Part shown: piece after piece, positions 7,492 through 11,571 of the stretch
Position numbering within the stretch: position 1 is the stretch's first letter
Layout: the number at the start of each line of letters is the position of its first letter
Source of the DNA: Balneolales bacterium
GTDB lineage: Bacteria > Bacteroidota > Rhodothermia > Balneolales > Balneolaceae
Direction of reading: 5' to 3'
Length of the DNA stretch: 11,571 nt
Assembly: GCA_030830725.1 (NCBI GenBank)
Contig: JAURMN010000074.1
Coordinates: 1 to 11,571 of the forward strand
Made by a program: the position numbers and the translations under genes
The notes under the pieces: generated by a model
Seen by the model: only the letters and a program-made list of their open reading frames with translations
What the model was told of the DNA's origin: nothing
Database searches by the model: none

Positions 7492-8187
7492 ATGACTTCG
7501 TTTGCTCTCTTTATTCTGCAAGCAGATGCCGGATTCTTCAATGTGATTGTTGAAAAATTCAATGAAGGTGGCCCTTGGATGTGGCCGGTATTGATCGCGT
7601 TGATTCTTGGTCTAGCCATCTTTTTGGAGCGTATTATTACCCTCAACCTTGCGGATGTAAATACCCGTAAATTCATTGTAGATGTTCAACAAGCCTTAAA
7701 TGAAGGTGGAATTCCTGCTGCACAGGAGCTTTGCTCTACTACTCGTGGTCCAGTTGCCTCTGTTTTTCAGGCTGGTCTTATGAGAGCAGATGAAGGTCTC
7801 GAAGCTGCTGAAAAAGCCATTTCAACCTACGGATCTATTGAAATGAGTTTCCTTGAAAGAGGCCTGGTTTGGTTATCTCTCTTCATCGCTGTCGCACCGC
7901 TTCTTGGATTCCTTGGAACGGTGGTAGGGATGATTGAAGCTTTTGACGCCATCCAGGCGGCTGCCGATATCTCTCCAAGTCTTGTGGCTGAAGGGATTAA
8001 AATTGCTCTTTTGACCACTGCTGGAGGACTTCTTGCAGGTATTATTCTTCAAGTTGGTTATAACTATTGTGTGTCTAAAATCGACCGTCTCATCGCAGAG
8101 ATGGAAGAGAGTTCCATTACCTTGATTGACTCTATTGCCCTGATGAAGGCTGGTAAGAAAATTAAACTGCCAGATCAGGAAGGTTAA
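7492..8187 (+). CDS. exbB: ExbB/TolQ/MotA-family proton channel protein
   Basis: 231 residues, the normal length for ExbB/TolQ. The protein forms the inner-membrane pentamer that, with an ExbD dimer, uses the proton gradient to do work across the envelope. Topology is typical: a helix at about 29-48 (GGPWMWPVLIALILG...FLER), a cytoplasmic domain at 50-120, a second helix at about 125-147 with the family core VAPLLGFLGTVVGM (P136, G139, G142), and a third at about 171-190 with LLTTAGGLLAGI (T175, T176). The Pro and Thr are the conserved pore-lining residues of the family. It has its own promoter and Shine-Dalgarno and heads an operon with a small membrane protein and two exbD genes. Whether it serves TonB, Tol-Pal or another partner cannot be told from the sequence, since no tonB or tolA is in the window. 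Confidence 0.92.
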   Translation: MTSFALFILQADAGFFNVIVEKFNEGGPWMWPVLIALILGLAIFLERIITLNLADVNTRKFIVDVQQALNEGGIPAAQELCSTTRGPVASVFQAGLMRADEGLEAAEKAISTYGSIEMSFLERGLVWLSLFIAVAPLLGFLGTVVGMIEAFDAIQAAADISPSLVAEGIKIALLTTAGGLLAGIILQVGYNYCVSKIDRLIAEMEESSITLIDSIALMKAGKKIKLPDQEG

Positions 8188-8205
8188 TTCATACTCAGTG
8201 TGGGA

Positions 8206-8229
8206 GAGAAGAGAAATCACTCTCTTCTC
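8206..8229 (+). promoter_or_regulatory. Perfect 9-bp hairpin between exbB and the next gene
   Basis: GAGAAGAGA (8206-8214) pairs exactly with TCTCTTCTC (8221-8229) over a 6-base loop, AATCAC. No T-run follows, so it is not an ordinary terminator. Within an operon such a hairpin would most likely protect the 3' end of an exbB processing product or damp downstream expression. Either would raise ExbB over ExbD, in line with the 5:2 stoichiometry known for the complex. The role is inference. Confidence 0.6.
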
Positions 8230-8263
8230 AATCACCGGAACCATTTAAGAAAACACACGTATT

Positions 8264-8530
8264 ATGAATGCAATAGTAATCGGTTTAGTTCTTGCGCTTA
8301 TTGGCATCGCGGCTGTATTGGTCGTCGTTTCCGGCGCTAAGAACATTGCAAACGGCAAATCTGACTTCAAAAAAATCGGCATTCTGTCCGTCCCATTTGT
8401 GATCTTTCTGATCTCACTTGTTGTGACAGGGGGTGCAGATGTAGCAGGAGTGGTAACAATGGTTGCCATGATGCTATTGATGATCGCGCTGATTGCCTTT
8501 ACCGGGTTAAAGGGAACCTTTAAATTCTGA
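8264..8530 (+). CDS. Small three-helix membrane protein of unknown function in the exbB-exbD operon
   Basis: 88 residues. I recognise no family. Three hydrophobic segments are clear: about 3-23 (AIVIGLVLALIGIAAVLVVV), 38-55 (IGILSVPFVIFLISLVV) and 60-82 (VAGVVTMVAMMLLMIALIAF). A short basic loop lies between the first two (KNIANGKSDFKK), which by the positive-inside rule would be cytoplasmic, and the C-terminus is GLKGTFKF. It sits 76 bases after exbB and 10 bases before the first exbD, so it is co-transcribed with them and is a candidate accessory subunit of the proton-driven complex. The coding call rests on the hydrophobic pattern, the tight spacing and the absence of any alternative in this stretch. 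There is no Shine-Dalgarno. I have a vague memory of similar small proteins here in related phyla but cannot confirm it. Confidence 0.8.
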   Translation: MNAIVIGLVLALIGIAAVLVVVSGAKNIANGKSDFKKIGILSVPFVIFLISLVVTGGADVAGVVTMVAMMLLMIALIAFTGLKGTFKF

Positions 8531-8540
8531 TTGTAAAGCC

Positions 8541-9089
8541 ATGCTTCTGAAAAAAAGAAAGCGTACAGAACCAGAGATTCCCGGCTCCTCTCTCGCAGAT
8601 ATTGCCTTTCTGCTATTGATCTTCTTTTTGGTAACAACGACGATCAATGTGGATACTGGAATCGGTCTAACCTTACCACCTATTCCCGATGAAAGTATTG
8701 AGCCACCACCAATCAAGGAGAGAAATCTCCTTAAGATCCTGGTTAGTGCACAAGGATTGGTATTGTTGGATGATCAACCATCCTCCATTACCGAGGTGAA
8801 AGAAAAGGTCAAAACCTTTATCAAAAACCCGGATAGCGATCCGAATCTTTCTGAATCTCCGGACAAAGCTATCGTGTCTATTAAAACAGACAGACGTACT
8901 CCATACAACGTGTATATCAACATGTTGGATGAAGTCATCGGTGCTTACAACGAGCTCCGTGATGAGGCTTCCATGGCCTCATACGGAGTGCCGTTCAAGA
9001 GTCTTGACGAGACATCCGAGGAGTATGAAAGAATCGCTAAGGATCTCTATCCGAAAAAAATATCAATTGCTGAACCTGATGAGGGGTAA
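8541..9089 (+). CDS. exbD: ExbD/TolR-family biopolymer transport protein (first copy, long form)
   Basis: 182 residues, longer than the usual ~140. A short basic cytoplasmic N-terminus (LLKKRKR) precedes the single helix SLADIAFLLLIFFLVTTTI (about 17-35). D20 is the conserved membrane Asp that carries protons in ExbD/TolR/MotB-type stators. A Pro-rich linker (LPPIPDESIEPPPI, about 45-58) leads to a periplasmic domain with the family pattern 'ILVSAQGLVLLDDQP' and 'IVSIKTDRRTPYNVYINMLDEV'. Two extra stretches are odd: an insertion KNPDSDPNLSESPDK around 95-109 and an acidic tail of about 35 residues. It is followed 7 bases later by a second, different exbD, so the two probably form a heterodimer in the ExbB pore. 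Confidence 0.9.
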   Translation: MLLKKRKRTEPEIPGSSLADIAFLLLIFFLVTTTINVDTGIGLTLPPIPDESIEPPPIKERNLLKILVSAQGLVLLDDQPSSITEVKEKVKTFIKNPDSDPNLSESPDKAIVSIKTDRRTPYNVYINMLDEVIGAYNELRDEASMASYGVPFKSLDETSEEYERIAKDLYPKKISIAEPDEG

Positions 9090-9096
9090 CTGAAAT

Positions 9097-9543
9097 ATGG
9101 CTCATTTTCAAAAAAAATCAGCGAAGACCAAACAAGATGTGCCTACATCGGCTATGCCGGATGTAGTGTTTATGTTGCTGATCTTCTTCATGGTTACGAC
9201 AGTTTTGCGTGAGGTTGAACTGAAAGTTCAGGTCAACTACTCTGAAGCAGAGAACATTGAAAAGATCGAACAAAAGCGTCTTGTAAGTTATGTTTATATC
9301 GGTCCTGAACGTATCGGTCCGGGACGAGCAGGAGAAACAAAAGTACAAATTGACGATGCTATCGTAGATGATATCCAGGCAATACGTACCATCATGTATG
9401 ATAAATTGCTTGAACAACCCAGGTTGATTGTTTCTCTTCGAATCGATAAAGACTCCGATTTTGGTCTGATTACAGACGTTACGCAAGAGTTACGTCATGC
9501 TGGAACTCTCCGGATTAATTACTCGACAAAGCGCGAAATTTAA
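9097..9543 (+). CDS. exbD: ExbD/TolR-family biopolymer transport protein (second copy)
   Basis: 148 residues, standard ExbD length. It has a basic N-terminus (QKKSAKTK), then one helix, SAMPDVVFMLLIFFMVTTV (about 18-36), with the conserved D22. The periplasmic domain ends in SLRIDKDSDFGLITDVTQEL and RHAGTLRINYSTK, the usual 'D....y..v..v.d.l..ag...i...t' pattern. It differs clearly from the first copy in the linker and periplasmic domain, so the pair is not a recent duplication. An AGGGG at 9082-9086, inside the end of the first copy, may serve as its ribosome binding site. It is the last gene before a strong terminator. Confidence 0.92.
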   Translation: MAHFQKKSAKTKQDVPTSAMPDVVFMLLIFFMVTTVLREVELKVQVNYSEAENIEKIEQKRLVSYVYIGPERIGPGRAGETKVQIDDAIVDDIQAIRTIMYDKLLEQPRLIVSLRIDKDSDFGLITDVTQELRHAGTLRINYSTKREI

Positions 9544-9564
9544 TCGGGAATCTAAATTTACGAG

Positions 9565-9611
9565 CCGCTGACGCAGAGGGCGATTCCCTACCTGGTCAGC
9601 GGTTTTTTTTT
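9565..9611 (+). terminator. Strong intrinsic terminator closing the exbB-exbD operon
   Basis: CCGCTGAC (9565-9572) pairs perfectly with GTCAGCGG (9595-9602), and nine T follow directly (9603-9611). The loop is itself structured: CAG/CTG (9574-9576 / 9592-9594) and AGGG/CCCT (9577-9580 / 9586-9589) extend the stem. This is the clearest terminator in the window and separates the exb operon from thiL. Confidence 0.92.
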
Positions 9612-9644
9612 GCATATCCCTCCACATCTTGATGAATCAATAAC

Positions 9645-10694
9645 ATGAATACAGGAGCATTTGAAACTATTCAGGATATCGGAATCCATGAGGTAACCCG
9701 TCGTCTATCCGCTTCTCTTACACGATCTCATAGTGAAGAGGATGCAGTTCAGAAGGTTTTTTCGGGTATTAAGCATGAGTTACTTTGGTTTCAGGATGGG
9801 GTCCATTTCGATCTGACCTTTCATCCGTTTCAGGCCTTAGCGGTTAAGTGCCTGACACATGTCAAAAGCCTGGCTCTAGTTAACGGCTGGATACCTACAA
9901 ACGATTCTGCGAATGGGGATTTAAAAATCACTTTAGCCTTGCCTAACCACATAAGCGTTGGCATGATGGAAGAGTTTGCTTTAGGCTTGGATCAGGCCGC
10001 TCACGAAGAACGTTTGACGATTTCTTCTCTGGACGTAACGGCAGCCCGTACAGCTTTGGGTATCGCCTGTTCCTTTCAATATTCTGTAACGGACTCCGGA
10101 ATAGTTCCTCATCTATCAGGGACTCCAAAACCCGGAGATTCTATTTGTGTAACGGGAGATTTAGGAGCTGCATTTGCCGGCTTAAGAATCCTTCTTCGAG
10201 AAAAACGGATATGGATGCAACAGCAAGAGCTTCATAAAGATTCAACACTTGCATTCGAGCCTGAGCTTGATGCGTATACTGAGGCAGTCAAACGGCAATT
10301 GGCTCCTCAATGCAGAAAAGAGCTCAATCTGGCCATGGTTCAATCGGCGATCTGGCCAAGTTCCGTGACCCTACTCTCAAATGGGCTTTATAATGATCTT
10401 CAGAATCTGTTGATCCGAACCTCAATGGGAGCCGAAATATTTGAATCCGCGTTACCGGTCTCGATGGCGACGCGAGACATTGCCAATGAACTGGAGGAAG
10501 ATGTGGATCGATATGCATTCTTAGGAGGAGAGGACTATGAAATTCTCTTTACACTCTCTCCAGATCAGGTCGACAGACTCCAAGAACATTTTCGCGATTT
10601 TGTCGTTATAGGAGAGATTAAGCCTCAAAAAGAACAATTTATTATTCATACAACCGAGAGAGGGGCCGAAACACACTCCTTGAATGGGAAATAG
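9645..10694 (+). CDS. ThiL-family (thiamine-monophosphate kinase-like) protein with degenerate active site
   Basis: 349 residues, full length for ThiL, which phosphorylates thiamine phosphate to thiamine diphosphate. Family similarity is plain in QDGVHFDL (50-57), VTGDLGAAFAGLRILLREK (169-187), ELDAYTEAVKRQLAPQCRKE (207-226) and GGEDYEILFTL (294-304), the last being a ThiL hallmark. The ligand motifs are lost, however. GDDAAV is replaced by SEEDAV (30-35), the Asp of the (S/T)TD motif before VEGVHF is gone, and NLSDxxAMGA reads THVKSLALVNG (71-81). GGDTT reads SSLDV (127-131) and DISDGL reads LLSNGL (243-248). These Asp residues bind Mg and ATP in the known enzymes, so it is unlikely to have normal kinase activity. 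The reading frame is uninterrupted, which argues for a retained protein (pseudoenzyme or new activity) rather than a dead gene. It stands alone between a terminator and ftsH, with no obvious promoter or Shine-Dalgarno. The family is fairly sure; the function is open. Confidence 0.82.
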   Translation: MNTGAFETIQDIGIHEVTRRLSASLTRSHSEEDAVQKVFSGIKHELLWFQDGVHFDLTFHPFQALAVKCLTHVKSLALVNGWIPTNDSANGDLKITLALPNHISVGMMEEFALGLDQAAHEERLTISSLDVTAARTALGIACSFQYSVTDSGIVPHLSGTPKPGDSICVTGDLGAAFAGLRILLREKRIWMQQQELHKDSTLAFEPELDAYTEAVKRQLAPQCRKELNLAMVQSAIWPSSVTLLSNGLYNDLQNLLIRTSMGAEIFESALPVSMATRDIANELEEDVDRYAFLGGEDYEILFTLSPDQVDRLQEHFRDFVVIGEIKPQKEQFIIHTTERGAETHSLNGK

Positions 10695-10775
10695 ACCAGA
10701 AACACCTGAATACGCAAACGAAGAACTCCTCGAAAAGCGTTATATTTACGTTCCTAAGCCAAAAATTATTCTCAC

Positions 10776-10783
10776 AGAGAAGG
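10776..10783 (+). promoter_or_regulatory. Shine-Dalgarno of ftsH
   Basis: AGAGAAGG ends four bases before the ATG at 10788 and supports that start. The 93 bases between the thiL-like gene and ftsH otherwise show only a TATATT at 10741-10746 with no -35 partner, so ftsH may be read from the thiL-like gene's transcript or from a weak promoter. Confidence 0.5.
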
Positions 10784-10787
10784 TAGC

Positions 10788-11571
10788 ATGTCCGAAAAAG
10801 AGTCTATCAAAGCCGAAATAAATTCAGAGAACTCGACAGAGCCAAAAGCAAAGTCAAAGAAATCTCGTGGTCCAAAACTTGCCGAAAAAATTTCACCCAT
10901 TAAGATGAAATCAAAACACTCTGAAAACGAGGGAGACAAACCGAACAAAAAAAATGGACGAGAGGGAAGACCCCCTAAATTTCCGGTCTGGATTTATGCC
11001 ATTCCTATATTGATTTTATTGGCCTTCCAGTTGTTTTTCCTCCCGAGTCAGCCTTCATCCAGAATTAAATACAGTGATTTTCTCACGTATGTTGAGCAAG
11101 GGTACGTTCAAGATATTGTCATTACAAATGGAACCCTGATTGAGGGAGTATATAGTGAAAAGGCCGTTAAAGATGGAGTGATCGAAATTCCTCCTCAATC
11201 TGAAAATACCTGGCAAGTTGCACAAACGGAACCACAAAATCGATTTTCCACCATTATGCTAGAGGGAGATGATATTCGTCCTGTTTTGGATGAACATGAG
11301 GTAGCCTATGAGGTGCGGATCGAGGAAGATTGGTTCAGTGGCTTATTTATCTGGTTGTTCACCTTGTTGCTTTTGGTTGTTTTCTGGGTGTTTATTTTAC
11401 GTAGAATGAATCCTGGCCAGCAGGTTCTGAGCATCGGAAAAAACAAAGCAGCACTTTACGATAAGCAAAGCGACAGTAAAGTATCCTTCAAAGATGTTGC
11501 CGGTCTGGAAGAGGCAAAGGGCGAAGTTGTAGAAGTAGTCGAGTTTCTAAAGAATCCTAAAAAGTTTACAA
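10788..11571 (+). CDS. ftsH: ATP-dependent zinc metalloprotease FtsH, N-terminal part (runs off the window)
   Basis: The first 261 residues are present with no stop before the edge. FtsH is the inner-membrane AAA+ protease that degrades misfolded membrane proteins and some regulators. Visible are helix 1 (about 66-86, FPVWIYAIPILILLAFQLFF), a periplasmic domain (about 90-183, beginning IKYSDFLTYVEQG, the usual FtsH extracellular start), helix 2 (about 184-204) and then KVSFKDVAGLEEAKGEVVEV (231-250), the conserved entry to the AAA domain. The Walker A, Walker B and HEXXH motifs lie beyond the window. Odd: about 64 residues, rich in Lys, Ser and Glu, precede helix 1, where E. coli FtsH has only a few residues. 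The ATG at 10788 has a good Shine-Dalgarno; starting at the internal Met (residue 40) would shorten the extension. Confidence 0.95.
   Translation, partial: MSEKESIKAEINSENSTEPKAKSKKSRGPKLAEKISPIKMKSKHSENEGDKPNKKNGREGRPPKFPVWIYAIPILILLAFQLFFLPSQPSSRIKYSDFLTYVEQGYVQDIVITNGTLIEGVYSEKAVKDGVIEIPPQSENTWQVAQTEPQNRFSTIMLEGDDIRPVLDEHEVAYEVRIEEDWFSGLFIWLFTLLLLVVFWVFILRRMNPGQQVLSIGKNKAALYDKQSDSKVSFKDVAGLEEAKGEVVEVVEFLKNPKKFT

Noticed and set aside
7873..8244. 123-codon minus-strand frame inside exbB
   Set aside because: It is antisense to the conserved helix 2/helix 3 part of ExbB; its protein is low in family-like features and has no ribosome binding site.
8245..8637. 130-codon open frame on the minus strand across the small membrane protein and the first exbD
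   Set aside because: It is antisense to two genes that make better sense (three clean membrane helices, and ExbD with its conserved Asp), has no family resemblance, and would overlap both completely.
10741..10746. TATATT as a -10 box for ftsH
   Set aside because: No -35-like hexamer lies 16-18 bases upstream (the 17-base position reads ACGAAG), so a promoter cannot be supported.
1..11571. Search for CRISPR arrays, tRNA or rRNA genes, insertion sequences and tandem repeats
   Set aside because: No repeated units, tRNA-like cloverleaf, transposase-like frame or terminal inverted repeats were seen by eye on either strand.

Overview
The window reads as a chromosomal housekeeping stretch from a Gram-negative member of the Bacteroidota/Balneolota/Rhodothermota group. 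This is inferred from the gene set, the near-absence of Shine-Dalgarno sequences before the ribosomal genes, the tandem ExbD genes, and a very large outer-membrane barrel protein of a kind I associate with these phyla. Every gene I can support is on the + strand.

Layout. (1) 1-144 is the C-terminal tail of a membrane protein, followed by a perfect-arm hairpin terminator (176-212). (2) A sigma70-like promoter (228-256) and a structured leader precede rpsF (S6), rpsR (S18) and rplI (L9). These run directly into a full-length dsbD (thiol:disulfide interchange protein) and a ~1250-residue outer-membrane barrel protein whose start overlaps the end of dsbD. (3) A 303-base gap (7189-7491) holds terminator-like hairpins, a very good promoter (TTGCTA-N17-TATAAT) and a 10-bp palindrome. 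(4) An energy-transduction operon follows: exbB/tolQ-type, an 88-residue three-helix membrane protein of unknown function, then two different exbD genes. It is closed by a strong intrinsic terminator (9565-9611). (5) A thiL-family gene is intact as a reading frame but has lost nearly every metal/nucleotide-binding Asp motif of the family. (6) The window ends inside ftsH (membrane AAA protease), which carries an unusually long Lys-rich cytoplasmic N-terminus.

How the parts work together. The first operon couples ribosomal proteins to envelope biogenesis (DsbD reduces periplasmic thiols; the barrel sits in the outer membrane). The barrel's mature part contains no cysteine, so it is not itself a likely DsbD substrate. 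The second operon builds a proton-driven inner-membrane stator with two ExbD paralogues plus a small extra membrane subunit, and has no tonB beside it. The most interesting points are the catalytically degenerate ThiL homologue, the unexplained small membrane protein with its upstream 9-bp hairpin inside the ExbB/ExbD operon, the undecided start of the barrel gene, and the mutually exclusive hairpins in the rpsF leader.
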